Below are positions 16,483-25,166 of a DNA stretch of 28,810 nucleotides, in pieces. This DNA comes from Erythrobacter sp. CCH5-A1 (lineage in GTDB: Bacteria > Pseudomonadota > Alphaproteobacteria > Sphingomonadales > Sphingomonadaceae): contig NZ_LSKQ01000046.1 of the NCBI RefSeq assembly GCF_001557115.1, forward strand, positions 1 to 28,810. The letters are read 5' to 3'. Numbering within the stretch: the first letter of the stretch is position 1; every line of letters starts with the position of its first letter. Below the pieces are notes generated by a model. That model was not told the origin of the DNA. It did no database searches and saw only the letters and a list, made by a program, of their open reading frames with translations. The position numbers were made by a program, and so were the translations under genes.

Positions 16483-16577
16483 TCGCCTCAGGAAGCCCGC
16501 TGGACAGGAGTGGCGCGCAGCAGGGGCTGGTTGCCCCTGCAAGCGCCGCGACGCAGCCAGCGGGCTTCCTGAGGCGA
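16483..16577. repeat. nested inverted repeat, arm 1 of the MITE-like element
   Basis: The 21-bp sequence at 16483-16503 (begins TCGCCTCAGG) is repeated exactly in inverted orientation at 16557-16577. Inside it, GCAGGGGC (16520-16527) pairs with GCCCCTGC (16533-16540). The first arm starts directly next to the left terminal repeat. A transcript from either strand would fold into a long hairpin. Confidence 0.85.
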
Positions 16578-16591
16578 CCCCGCAGGGGCGG

Positions 16592-16680
16592 GCCGATTTT
16601 GGCCCAGCGCGGCGTCTCTCGTCGCTCACTATGCTTCAGCATGGCTCGCTCCTCGTTCCTTGCACTGAACCAAAATCGGC
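16592..16680. repeat. nested inverted repeat, arm 2 of the MITE-like element
   Basis: GCCGATTTTGG (16592-16602) is exactly inverted at 16670-16680, with weaker pairing continuing inward. ATGCT/AGCAT (near 16631-16642) forms a small hairpin at the tip. With arm 1 this gives the element a two-branched, cruciform-like structure enclosed by the terminal repeats. Confidence 0.7.
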
Positions 16681-16875
16681 TCCGTCAGGGTGACCCGCAT
16701 TGGTCGGAAAGTGCACTAAGGCCGCATCCCCGCCCGCGAGAATACGCCATTATGCGCAGAGCGCCAAGGGATGTGCGCCCTGCTTCGAAGTCCTGTGACC
16801 CGCGGGCAACGTCCCCGAACCGTCATTGGACTTTCGCTTTCTTGCCATCGGTTCGCAAATGAAACGCAACATGGT

Positions 16876-16887
16876 GCGCCTAGGCGC
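16876..16887. promoter_or_regulatory. 12-bp perfect palindrome upstream of the TonB receptor gene
   Basis: GCGCCTAGGCGC lies 32 bp before the receptor start codon, in the expected leader or promoter zone. It could be an operator or an RNA hairpin in the 5' leader. No known regulator motif is matched. Confidence 0.25.
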
Positions 16888-16919
16888 CAGCCCCGCAACC
16901 ATAAAAAGGGGCAAGAAAC

Positions 16920-19250
16920 ATGAAGTCTTCCGCACTGCGCACCGCGTTCCTCTCCGGCACCGCGCTGCTCGTCCTCGCCATTCCCGCCCACGCCTTCGCG
17001 GCCGAGGCCGAGGCTGAAACGCTCGCTGCCGACACGGTCGAAGACACCGCGGCAGAGGGCGAAGAGATCGTCGTCTACGGCAAGGGCGAAGTGCGCCAGG
17101 TGACCGAGATCGGCGCCGCCGACATCCAGCTCACCACAGCCGGCTCCAGCCCCTTCATCGCCCTGCGCAAGCTGCCCGGCGTCAACTTCCAGTCGGCCGA
17201 CCCCTTCGGCACCTATGAATGGTCGACCCGCATCACCCTGCGCGGCTTCAACCAGAACCAGCTGGGCTTCACCCTCGACGGCGTTCCGCTGGGCGACATG
17301 AGCTACGGCAACACCAACGGCCTGCACATCAGCCGCGCGATCATCGCCGACAATATCGGCCAGACCCGCGTGAGCCAGGGCGCCGGCGCGCTCGGCACCG
17401 CCTCGACCTCGAACCTGGGCGGCACGATCGAATTCTTCAGCCGCGATCCGCAGGACGAGCTGAACATCGCCGGCAACCTCACCTATGGCGACAGCAACAC
17501 CTTCCGCGCCTACGGCACGCTCGACACCGGCGATCTGGGCGGGTTCAAGGCCTATATCAGCGGCGCTTATATCGATGCCGACAAGTGGAAGGGCTTCGGC
17601 AGCCAGCGTTCGACCCAGATCAACGCCAAGCTCGTCGCCGACCTGTCCCCGAGCACCACCTTCACCGCCTTCGTGAACTATTCCGACCGCAAGGAAAGCG
17701 ACTATCAGGACCTCAGCCTCGAGATGATCAACCGTCTCGGGTATGACTGGGACAACATCTCGAACGACTGGCCGCTCGCTGTGCGGCTTGCCTTCATCGG
17801 CGCCAACCGCGGCGATACCGGCGTGGTGGTCGGCCCCAACACCTTCGGCACCACCTACCCCGCCCCGATCACTTCGATCGACGACGCCTATTACGACGCC
17901 GCCGGCCTGCGCCGCGACTGGCTCGCCAGCGGGCGGATCGCGCAGCAGTTCGGCGATGCGGTGACCGGCGGCCTGCAGGTCTACTACCACACCAACAAGG
18001 GCCAGGGTTCGTGGATCACGCCCTACCGCGCCAGCCCCGGCGGCCTGCCGCTGAGCTTCCGCACCACCGAATACAGCATCGAGCGCATCGGCGTGCTCGG
18101 CGACCTGAAGGGCGAGTTCGGCGCGCACACCTTCAGCCTCAACCTGTGGTACGAGAACAACGACTTCGAACAGGCCCGCCGCTTCTACACCATGGGCACC
18201 AGCCAGACCGTGCCGGGCGCCAGCGCGCTCGATTACCAGTCGAACCCGTTCTTCACCCAGTGGAACAATGCCTACAACACCCGCACCTTCCAGTACGCGG
18301 TGCAGGACGAGTGGGCCGTGACCGACGCGCTGACCGTCACCGCGGGGGTCAAGGGCCAGTCGGTCAAGCTCGAGGCGACCGCTATCAACCCCAACCCGAG
18401 CCCGCTTGCTGTCGGCGAGATCAAGTCGGAAGACTTCTTCCTGCCGCAAGTCGGCGTGCTCTACACCTTCGGGGGCGGCAACGAAGTCTTCGCGAGCTTC
18501 ACCCAGAACCAGCGCGCCTTCACCGCGGCGGCGACCACCGGCCCGTTCGCGACCTCGGCCGCGGGCTTTGCCGCGCTGCGTGACCGGATCGAGCCGGAAA
18601 AGACCAACACCTACGAAGTCGGCTTCCGCTTCGGCGAAGGCCAGCTTTCGGGCGTGATCGCGGCCTATCTCGTCAACTTCTCGAACCGCCTGCTCGCCGT
18701 GCCGCAGGGCCCGGGCATCGTCGGCAACGCCGCGCTGCTCTCGAACGTGGGCGACGTTCGCTCGATCGGTGCGGAAATCGGGTTGCAGTGGCAGCCGGTC
18801 GCCGATTTCACCGTGACCGGCTCCTACGCCTACAACGAGAACACCTACCGCAACGACATCGTCAACCAGGCGGGCGTCGTGGTCCAGGCGATCGACGGCC
18901 GCACCGTGGTCGACAGCCCGGAGAGCATCGCCAACCTCGAACTGGCCTATGACGACGGCATGTTCTACGCCCGCGCCAACGCCAACTACACCTCGGAGCG
19001 GTTCTTCACCTACTCGAACGACCGCTCGGTCGAGGGGCGCGTGCTGGTCGACGCGCTGATCGGGGTGCGCCTCAACAGCGACAACAAGTTCCTCGACGGT
19101 CTCGCCATCGAGGGCACGGTGACCAACCTGTTCGACGAGGACTATGTCGGTACGATCGGCTCGAACGGCTTCGGCTTCTCGGGCGACAACCAGACCCTGC
19201 TCGCGGGCGCGCCGCAGCAATTCTTCGTGACGCTGCGCAAGGACTTCTGA
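16920..19250 (+). CDS. TonB-dependent outer-membrane receptor
   Basis: 776 residues, a usual length for the family. ATG 16920 follows an AAGGGG ribosome site and gives a Sec signal peptide (MKSSALRTAFLSGTALLVLA..., cleavage near AFA-28). The TonB box is EEIVVYG (49-54). The plug (about 60-190) contains LPGVNFQSADPFG, ITLRGFNQNQLGFTLDGVPLGD and RVSQGAGALGTAS. The remainder is a 22-strand-type barrel with many aromatic strand ends, and the protein ends in Phe (TLRKDF) as needed for barrel assembly. Such receptors import scarce ligands (iron chelates, cobalamin, sugars, aromatic compounds) with energy from TonB. No neighbouring periplasmic binding protein, FecR/ECF regulator or catabolic gene reveals the ligand. 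It has its own terminator. Confidence 0.95.
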   Translation: MKSSALRTAFLSGTALLVLAIPAHAFAAEAEAETLAADTVEDTAAEGEEIVVYGKGEVRQVTEIGAADIQLTTAGSSPFIALRKLPGVNFQSADPFGTYEWSTRITLRGFNQNQLGFTLDGVPLGDMSYGNTNGLHISRAIIADNIGQTRVSQGAGALGTASTSNLGGTIEFFSRDPQDELNIAGNLTYGDSNTFRAYGTLDTGDLGGFKAYISGAYIDADKWKGFGSQRSTQINAKLVADLSPSTTFTAFVNYSDRKESDYQDLSLEMINRLGYDWDNISNDWPLAVRLAFIGANRGDTGVVVGPNTFGTTYPAPITSIDDAYYDAAGLRRDWLASGRIAQQFGDAVTGGLQVYYHTNKGQGSWITPYRASPGGLPLSFRTTEYSIERIGVLGDLKGEFGAHTFSLNLWYENNDFEQARRFYTMGTSQTVPGASALDYQSNPFFTQWNNAYNTRTFQYAVQDEWAVTDALTVTAGVKGQSVKLEATAINPNPSPLAVGEIKSEDFFLPQVGVLYTFGGGNEVFASFTQNQRAFTAAATTGPFATSAAGFAALRDRIEPEKTNTYEVGFRFGEGQLSGVIAAYLVNFSNRLLAVPQGPGIVGNAALLSNVGDVRSIGAEIGLQWQPVADFTVTGSYAYNENTYRNDIVNQAGVVVQAIDGRTVVDSPESIANLELAYDDGMFYARANANYTSERFFTYSNDRSVEGRVLVDALIGVRLNSDNKFLDGLAIEGTVTNLFDEDYVGTIGSNGFGFSGDNQTLLAGAPQQFFVTLRKDF

Positions 19251-19279
19251 TGGGGGCCTGACACCTCATCGCCTTTTGG

Positions 19280-19315
19280 GGGGTCGGCGGGCGGAAGCTT
19301 GCCGGCCCCTTTTTT
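19280..19315 (+). terminator. Rho-independent terminator of the TonB receptor gene
   Basis: GGGGTCGGC (19280-19288) pairs with GCCGGCCCC (19301-19309), with one G-U pair in the middle, and TTTTTT follows (19310-19315). It lies 30 bp after the receptor stop and just beyond the end of the convergent glycan operon. Confidence 0.9.
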
Positions 19316-19317
19316 GT

Positions 19318-21561
19318 TCAGCGGGCCAGGCGGTGGAGGGCGAGCGGGCAGCCGGGGACCGGGGCAGAGGGGAAGGTCGCCCGCGCCCAGCCTGCGCGGG
19401 CCGGATCGGCCACGAGCACGTGGGTGACACCGAAGCGCTGGGCAAAGGCGCGGGTCGCCTGCGCATCGAGCCGCCCCTCGGCCATGTTGCGCGGGGCCAT
19501 CATGGTGGCGATCCCGCCTTGGGCTCCGGCACGGGCGGCGAGCTTGTCGTCGCCGATCACCAGCACCCGGGCCGCGGGCGCATCGGCGAGGCAGGCCTTG
19601 AGGGCGCGGACATCTTCGGGGTTGTCGAAGGCGGCGGCGTCTCCGGCTTTCGTGCCGATGAGCGCGAGCACCGCCACGGCCAGCGCGGCCACCGCAGCGG
19701 CGCCCTTGGCGAAGACCCCCCGCTGGGCGAGCGCGCCGCTCCGGGCGATCCCCCAGCACCCCGCCGCCAGCAGCACCGCGAACGCCGCCAGCACGCCCGC
19801 GCCTGCACGTGGGTGCCGCTCCTCCCGGCACAACCACGCCAGCGCCGCAGGGAAGGCGAGGAATGCCGCCACCGAGAGGCCGAGCGGGCTCAGAGCCAGC
19901 CCCGCGGCGACATAGCCCAGCCGTCCGAGGTTCGCCGCCACCTTCCCCGCCCACGCAGCCGGATCGTCGGCGAGGGTCGGCTGCGGGGTCGGCCACCAGT
20001 CGGTCACATAGGCGCGGGGGTCGAGCGCGGTCGCGATCCCGGCATTGTCGGTCGCGAACAGCGTGCCGAAATGGGTGAGCGAATAGGCCACCCACGGCGA
20101 GACCGCGACCAGCGCCGCCGCGAGCGCCGCAAGGGCCTTGGCGGGCGAGCGGGTCAGCCAGCCGATGGCGAGCGCCACCGGCAGCGGCAGCAACAGGGCG
20201 TCGAAACGGTTGAGAACCGCGATCCCGGCGATCAGCCCGATCGCCGCAGCCTGAGCGAGGGTGATCGAAGCGCCCCGCACCAGCCCCCGCAGCACCAGCG
20301 CATAGAGCAGCAATTGCAGCGGGATCGTGCGGCCCGCCTGCATCTCGATCAGCAGCATGTTGGGGCCGAGCAGCAGCACCAGCGCCGCCCCCAGTCCCAG
20401 CCAGGGCGCGCCCGTGACCCGCCGACCGATGCTCTCCGAGGTCAGCGCGACGCCCGCGAAGGCGGCGAAGGCGAGGAGAAGCCCGGTGCGCGGGCCGGTG
20501 CCGAACACGGCATCCAGCCCCGCGATCAGCACCGGCGTCAGTGGCGGGAAGCTGGCGGAATACGGCAGGTCGCTGGCATAGGAGCGCCAATGGGTGAAGC
20601 GGTAGAAATCACCGCCGACGGTCTGCGAAAGCTCCCACAGCGCCCAAGAATCGGGCGAGTAGGGCGGCGCGGTGAGCACCTGCCACAGCAGCGCCGCCAG
20701 TAGCGCGCCGAGCACCGCCACCGGCCACAGCCACCCCGCGCGCGCCACGGCCGCATCGGGGGTATAGCCCCCGGTCGCCGCGACGAAAGTCTCCTTCAGC
20801 AGCGCCAGCTTCGAAGCCAGCCCGCCAATCTTGGTCGGCACCTTGCCGTCATCCGGATAACGCCGCTCGACCGGGACATGCGCGACCTTGAGCCCCAGCT
20901 GCCCGGCGCGCACCGTCAGGTAGAACAGGAGGTTATAGACCGAGAACACGTCGCGGAACGGCTGCACACCGGGGTGCAGCAGATAGGCCGCGGAATAGGC
21001 GCGAAAGCCGTTGGTGGTGTCGGTGAACCAGTGCCGCCCCGCGATGCTCAGCATCGGCGCGTGGATCGCCCGGTTGGCGATGGTGCGCTCCAGAGGCGTA
21101 TTCTCCGCCGCCCCGCCGGGGAGGTAGCGCGAGCCCTGAACGTAGTCGCAGCCCTCTTCCAGCTTCGCGACCATCGCCGCGACCGCCTCGACCCCGTCCT
21201 TGCCGTTGCCGTCGATGGTGACGATCCCGGCATAGCCCTGTCTGAGGCACCAGGCATAGGCCATGCGCAGCTGGGCGCTGAGCTTGCCGGGCCCGGTCTT
21301 GGTCAGAACTGCGCGGACGCCGACCTCGCCCATGAAGCCCGCATCGAGCGAGCCGTCGGTCGATCCCCCGTCGGCGATCACCACGTCGACCGGCAGGCCC
21401 GCGGCGGCGATGCGGCGGAGCTGGCCGCGGATCCGCTCGCCCTCGTTGATGACGGGGATGACGAGCGCATGGCGGTGCTGGCGGGGGCCGTGGAGCGCCA
21501 CTTCGTGCGCGGGCACCTCCCACGCGGCGTCATCGAGGATCGGGGGCGGCTGAATGGTCAT
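19318..21561 (-). CDS. GT2 glycosyltransferase fused to a polytopic GT-C-like domain
   Basis: 747 residues. ATG 21561 overlaps the GtrA-family gene stop by 4 bp (ATGA), and the longer open frame upstream is antisense-like. Residues about 30-280 are a GT2 (dolichol-phosphate-mannose-synthase-like) domain with LVIPVINEG, ADGGSTDGS (63-71) and IDGNGKD (116-122), which normally moves a sugar from a nucleotide to a polyprenyl phosphate. From about residue 330 to 640 come about ten membrane segments. The loop after the first, APPYSPDSWALWELSQ, is typical of GT-C enzymes that use polyprenyl-linked sugars. A soluble C-terminal tail (about 645-747) follows. One chain may therefore both load the lipid carrier and transfer the sugar. 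It is the last gene of the seven-gene operon. Sugar and acceptor are unknown. Confidence 0.82.
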   Translation of the reverse strand: MTIQPPPILDDAAWEVPAHEVALHGPRQHRHALVIPVINEGERIRGQLRRIAAAGLPVDVVIADGGSTDGSLDAGFMGEVGVRAVLTKTGPGKLSAQLRMAYAWCLRQGYAGIVTIDGNGKDGVEAVAAMVAKLEEGCDYVQGSRYLPGGAAENTPLERTIANRAIHAPMLSIAGRHWFTDTTNGFRAYSAAYLLHPGVQPFRDVFSVYNLLFYLTVRAGQLGLKVAHVPVERRYPDDGKVPTKIGGLASKLALLKETFVAATGGYTPDAAVARAGWLWPVAVLGALLAALLWQVLTAPPYSPDSWALWELSQTVGGDFYRFTHWRSYASDLPYSASFPPLTPVLIAGLDAVFGTGPRTGLLLAFAAFAGVALTSESIGRRVTGAPWLGLGAALVLLLGPNMLLIEMQAGRTIPLQLLLYALVLRGLVRGASITLAQAAAIGLIAGIAVLNRFDALLLPLPVALAIGWLTRSPAKALAALAAALVAVSPWVAYSLTHFGTLFATDNAGIATALDPRAYVTDWWPTPQPTLADDPAAWAGKVAANLGRLGYVAAGLALSPLGLSVAAFLAFPAALAWLCREERHPRAGAGVLAAFAVLLAAGCWGIARSGALAQRGVFAKGAAAVAALAVAVLALIGTKAGDAAAFDNPEDVRALKACLADAPAARVLVIGDDKLAARAGAQGGIATMMAPRNMAEGRLDAQATRAFAQRFGVTHVLVADPARAGWARATFPSAPVPGCPLALHRLAR

Positions 21562-21944
21562 GCCCGCTCCCCCTCGGGCGCGAAGACGACCCACTTGGAG
21601 AGCGCGAAATTGACGCAGAACGACCCTCCCGCGCCGGCGACAAGGATCGCCAGCGGCCACGTCCCGGGCAGCGCCCGGTCCAGCAGCGCGACGATGGCCA
21701 CGCGCACCGCCAGCGTCACCAGCGCAACCCCGGCGTAAAGCCCCGCGCGCCTGAGCGAGAGCGTGCCGCTCCGAAAACTCCAGGTCTGGTGGATGACATA
21801 ATTGGCCCCCGCCGCGATGCCGAAGCCGGTCGCCGCCGCCAGCCACAGCGGCATGCCTGCCCAGTGGTGGAGCGCAAAGGCGATGGCGAGGTCAAGGATC
21901 ACCCCCAGCACCGTCACCACCAAGAAGCGGAGGAGTTCGCTCAT
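21558..21944 (-). CDS. GtrA-family membrane protein (probable polyprenyl-linked sugar flippase)
   Basis: 128 residues with four membrane segments (about 5-27, 33-52, 68-88, 97-114), the standard GtrA size and topology. The two half-repeats end in the family motifs NYVIHQTWSFR (48-58) and NFALSKWVVF (112-121). GtrA-type proteins are thought to flip undecaprenyl-phosphate-linked sugars to the periplasmic face in O-antigen or cell-wall decoration. The start overlaps the upstream gene by 4 bp and its end overlaps the GT2/GT-C fusion gene by 4 bp. This agrees with a pathway of loading, flipping and transfer encoded together. Confidence 0.9.
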   Translation of the reverse strand: MSELLRFLVVTVLGVILDLAIAFALHHWAGMPLWLAAATGFGIAAGANYVIHQTWSFRSGTLSLRRAGLYAGVALVTLAVRVAIVALLDRALPGTWPLAILVAGAGGSFCVNFALSKWVVFAPEGERA

Positions 21945-24016
21945 CGGGCACCTCCCGACAGGTGGCGGGCGATCCCCTCGGGCAGCGGGGGCAGCGCGGC
22001 GAAGTCGATTGCGGGGAGCACCCCGGCGGTGCAGGTCGCGGTGCCGACCTCGGAGCCGTCGAGCGTCTCAAGCGTCAGGCGGGTGGCTCGGGCGGGCGCA
22101 ACGGGGGCCATCAGCTCGAGCGCCGCGACATTGGCGATGCCATAGCGCGGGAAACCGGCCCAGCGATCTGCGGTGTCTATGGTGTCGGGGGAGTCCTCGA
22201 CCACGGTCAGCATCGCCCCGCGCCCCGTAGCGAAGGGGGGCTGGCGAGTGACGCTGACCGAGGCGATGCCCGGCGCACCAGCGGCGATCTCGAGCACCAT
22301 CCACCCTGCCCCGCGCTCGGCGACACGGCACATGGTGGGCGCGGGGTCCGCACGCTTGTTCTGGTCGCGCACCCACAGCACCTGCTGGTCATTGCGGGCG
22401 ATGGGCGCGTAGTTCTCGCGCAGCGCACGGAAGAAGGGCCAGTTCGCGCGGGTCAGCCACCCCTCCCACCCGCTGTAGTCGGGCGCGATGGTGGTGACGG
22501 CGGCGACCTTTCTTTCGGCGACCAGCGCGGTGAAAGCGGCGCGCTTCTCCGGCCCCAGCGCGTGGATCAGCGAGCCGACATCGGCGGGGCTCCGCACCCC
22601 CGCGGCAATATCGAGCGGCGAGGTGTAGACCGAGAGCATACGGCCATTGGCGGGAATGCCCTGCGCATCCCACGCCGCTGCCAGCCGGCGCATCGCGGCG
22701 AGGTCTGCGGCGTATCCAGGCGTCACATGGAAGCCCAGCGCGGGGTCATAGGTCGAGCGGTATTCGCGCTCGGGCGAGGCGGCGAGGCGCACTGCCTCGG
22801 TCCCCACCATTCCCAAGGCGGCGAAGGCGCTCAGCGCAGCGACGTGCCTCGGCTTGACCGCGCGCCGCACCCCTCGCGCCCGCCGCCAAAGCCCCGCAGG
22901 CAGCACGATCAGCGGCGCGCAAGCCGCCAGCACGAAGGTGATGCCATTATACTCCGCCCCGACATGCCCCCCGAACTGCGGCACCAGCGCCGTGCCGAGG
23001 ACGCTCGCACCGACGAAAAGGAAGGCGCTCCCCCGAACCGGCGCGCTCCGGCGGCGCAGGCGCAGCACGGCGGCAAAGGCAAGGCAGCCCGCCAGCACCA
23101 CCAACCCGAGTGCCGCCAAGGGATCGGCCCGCACGAGGATTTGCGGCAGGTCGGCGGGCGAGAGGATGCGGGTGCTCCGGTCCCACGGGGCGAAGAACCA
23201 GAACTGGTCGGCGGCGACATCGCGAAAATTGTACTGGACCCACGGCCCTGGCGCGCCGTGGGTCACGCCCATGAGGGTCGCACCCGCCGACGCCATGACG
23301 CCGAGCGCAAGCCCCGCGAGCGTCTTGGCCAGCAGCAAGGGCCGCTCCCAAAGCGCCAGCACCAGCGCGCCCGTGAGCGCAATGACCAGCGGAATGCCCG
23401 CATCGTTCGACCACAGCAGCCCCGCCCCCGCGACCAGCCCGAGCGGCAGCCCTCCGGCGAGCGCGCGGCCCTCCAGCCAGACCCGCCGCACCAGCACGAC
23501 GAAGAACGGGAGCACGAAGAACGGCAGCGCCCCGCGCAGGGGCCGGAGCGACACGCCCGGCTCCAGCGTCGCGGGCCAGACGATCCCACTCGCCTGCCCC
23601 GCCAGTGGCCCGGCGCAGTAGAACAGCGCCAGCAGCACCAGCGCTGCCTGCCACCGCCTGCGCGGCGGGATCGGGCGGATCAGCCACGCGCAGGCGTAGC
23701 TGCAAGCGAAGGCCCCCAGCAGCACCAGCGTGTAGGCGGCCAATGTCGAGGCAAACAGCGTCTTGCCGCCAGCGACGAACACGGGCAGCAGCGCCAGCAC
23801 CATGGTAATGCCGAGATAGGACTGGAACGCCGTCCCCAGCGCCTCGCCGCGCGCGAAGTGATCAGCTGCGAACCATGTCTGCAGCGCTCCGTCGATCGAG
23901 TTGAGGCTATGCGCATGCAGCAGCCACGCTCCCCGCAAGGCGGCGAGCACCACGAACACCCCCGCGAGAGCGGCGAAGCCGCGCGAGCGCCCCCTTACCT
24001 GGAACATCTCACGCAT
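21941..24016 (-). CDS. polytopic membrane protein with periplasmic domain (GT-C-like), unknown
   Basis: 691 residues from ATG 24016. This start overlaps the upstream gene by 8 bp (ATGCGTGA), exactly as at 26182; ATG 24034 and ATG 24007 are alternatives. About ten to eleven membrane segments fill residues 10-410. The first loop has HSLNSIDGALQTWFAADHFARGE, which recalls the first periplasmic loop of GT-C glycosyltransferases with an acidic residue, but the family is not recognised with certainty. The last ~280 residues are soluble and probably periplasmic, beginning around EYRSTYDPALGFHV. The overlapping operon context (GT2, GtrA, sugar-modifying enzymes) makes a membrane glycosyltransferase or polymer-assembly role plausible. 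No function is proven. Confidence 0.75.
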   Translation of the reverse strand: MREMFQVRGRSRGFAALAGVFVVLAALRGAWLLHAHSLNSIDGALQTWFAADHFARGEALGTAFQSYLGITMVLALLPVFVAGGKTLFASTLAAYTLVLLGAFACSYACAWLIRPIPPRRRWQAALVLLALFYCAGPLAGQASGIVWPATLEPGVSLRPLRGALPFFVLPFFVVLVRRVWLEGRALAGGLPLGLVAGAGLLWSNDAGIPLVIALTGALVLALWERPLLLAKTLAGLALGVMASAGATLMGVTHGAPGPWVQYNFRDVAADQFWFFAPWDRSTRILSPADLPQILVRADPLAALGLVVLAGCLAFAAVLRLRRRSAPVRGSAFLFVGASVLGTALVPQFGGHVGAEYNGITFVLAACAPLIVLPAGLWRRARGVRRAVKPRHVAALSAFAALGMVGTEAVRLAASPEREYRSTYDPALGFHVTPGYAADLAAMRRLAAAWDAQGIPANGRMLSVYTSPLDIAAGVRSPADVGSLIHALGPEKRAAFTALVAERKVAAVTTIAPDYSGWEGWLTRANWPFFRALRENYAPIARNDQQVLWVRDQNKRADPAPTMCRVAERGAGWMVLEIAAGAPGIASVSVTRQPPFATGRGAMLTVVEDSPDTIDTADRWAGFPRYGIANVAALELMAPVAPARATRLTLETLDGSEVGTATCTAGVLPAIDFAALPPLPEGIARHLSGGAR

Positions 24017-25166
24017 GGACCCGCCCGAACACATGCGCCGGGTCGAGGCCCGCGAACTCCCCGCCGGTCTCCTTCACCGCCTCGAACAGGTCGTAGATAT
24101 TGTCGATCTTGCCGCCCAGCACCGAGATCACGCGGCTCGTCTCGGGGCTGCGGTGGTAGAGGATCGGCCGCCCGTCATCGCCCTCGTTCTTGATGAGGAC
24201 GGTCTTCACCTCGTAAATCGAGCGGCGATATTGCGCCCCCGCCATGCACGGCAGGTAGAACTGCGCGTCGCGCTGCATGAAGGCGAAGCGGCTCTCGGGC
24301 TGCAAACCGGCGAAATGGGCATAAGGGTCGCGCGCCCGCGCATCGTCGGCCCAGCTGTCGTGCGGGGTGTAGCGCACGTGGGTGAAGGAATAGAGCCCCT
24401 CGGCGGGGTAGGGCATGGCGGAGAAGAACGGCCCGTCCATCACCGTCACCCCGATCCGCTCCAGCTCGCGTGGGGGCTCGACAAGGGCGAGCTCGGCGAT
24501 TTCGTGCTTGAGGCGCGCCGGGGGGAGCCCCGCCTGCGCGAGCACGGCGTTGATCTGCGAATAGGTGATGTTGAAAGCAAAGCGCGCGGTGACTTCGCTG
24601 CCGTTCGACAGCCGCGCGACGACGCCGCTGCGATGGTCCTGAAGCGCCATGACGCCAGTCGAAAGCCGCACTTCGATCCCGGAGGCCGCCAGCCGCTCGC
24701 CGACCAGCCGCCCGAGGATCTTGTGATCGAAGGCGACCTCATGGCAGGCGAAGACCTCCTCGATCCGCTCGGGGCTGAACAGCGCGCGCTGTGCCGGGCT
24801 GGCGACTTCGATCGGCGCGCCCATGTCGCGGAACATGCGATGGAACTTCTTCGCCGTCACCTTCGAGCGCCGCCGGGCGATGGCGTAGAGCATCTGGAAA
24901 TCGGCCACCACCGCTTCGGGGAAATCGGCGAGGAAGCGGCGGTGGAGCAGCATCGACTTAACCGCCGTTGCCGCGCTCCTCGGATAGTGGAAGCCGGTGT
25001 GCACCCGCGCCTGGTTGACCCGCGAGGCGCGGTCCATCAGCCGCTCGCCCGCCTCCACCAGCAGCACGCGCGAGGAAATCGAGCGCAGGTACAGCGCCAG
25101 GCAGCAGCCGTAGAAGCCGCCGCCGATAACGATGTAGTCGTAGGAGGTGCGCTCCCCCGCCATCAT
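24009..25166 (-). CDS. FAD-dependent oxidoreductase (DAO-like)
   Basis: 385 residues. The N-terminal FAD-binding motif is YDYIVIGGGFYGCCLALYL (GxGxxG, near residue 9-27), followed by the acidic end of the second strand (VLLVEAGE). The C-terminal VISVLGGKIDNIYD resembles the second flavin contact of glycine-oxidase/D-amino-acid-oxidase-like enzymes. ATG 25166 gives a 4-bp overlap with the GT2-like gene; ATG 25163 (one-base overlap) is equally possible and better spaced from the GGAGG site. In this operon it probably oxidises a sugar or sugar-amine intermediate, or another precursor. The substrate is unknown. It is unlike UDP-galactopyranose mutase in its motifs. Confidence 0.85.
   Translation of the reverse strand: MMAGERTSYDYIVIGGGFYGCCLALYLRSISSRVLLVEAGERLMDRASRVNQARVHTGFHYPRSAATAVKSMLLHRRFLADFPEAVVADFQMLYAIARRRSKVTAKKFHRMFRDMGAPIEVASPAQRALFSPERIEEVFACHEVAFDHKILGRLVGERLAASGIEVRLSTGVMALQDHRSGVVARLSNGSEVTARFAFNITYSQINAVLAQAGLPPARLKHEIAELALVEPPRELERIGVTVMDGPFFSAMPYPAEGLYSFTHVRYTPHDSWADDARARDPYAHFAGLQPESRFAFMQRDAQFYLPCMAGAQYRRSIYEVKTVLIKNEGDDGRPILYHRSPETSRVISVLGGKIDNIYDLFEAVKETGGEFAGLDPAHVFGRVHA

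Larger units (their letters stand above)
16448..16719. mobile_element. MITE-like non-autonomous element, 272 bp
   Basis: Long terminal inverted repeats: the left arm at 16453-16482 and the right arm at 16685-16714 match at 29 of 30 positions in opposite orientation. The match extends outward to 16448 and 16719 with one more mismatch. The arms begin GCACTTTCCGACCAATGCGG. Both ends are bordered by a TA dinucleotide (16449-16450 and 16717-16718), as expected for a TA target duplication of the IS630/Tc1 type; that family link is inference. No transposase is encoded. The inside is filled with further inverted repeats. It lies between the divergent hydroxylase and TonB-receptor genes. ORF-like stretches inside it have no coding character. 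Confidence 0.82.

Noticed and set aside
16716..19220. 834-residue minus-strand open frame opposite the TonB receptor
   Set aside because: Composition typical of an antisense frame; the receptor reading is complete from signal peptide to terminal Phe.
21962..24193. 743-residue plus-strand open frame opposite the polytopic membrane protein
   Set aside because: Arg/Gly/Gln/His-rich antisense translation, whereas the minus strand encodes regular membrane segments within an overlapping operon.
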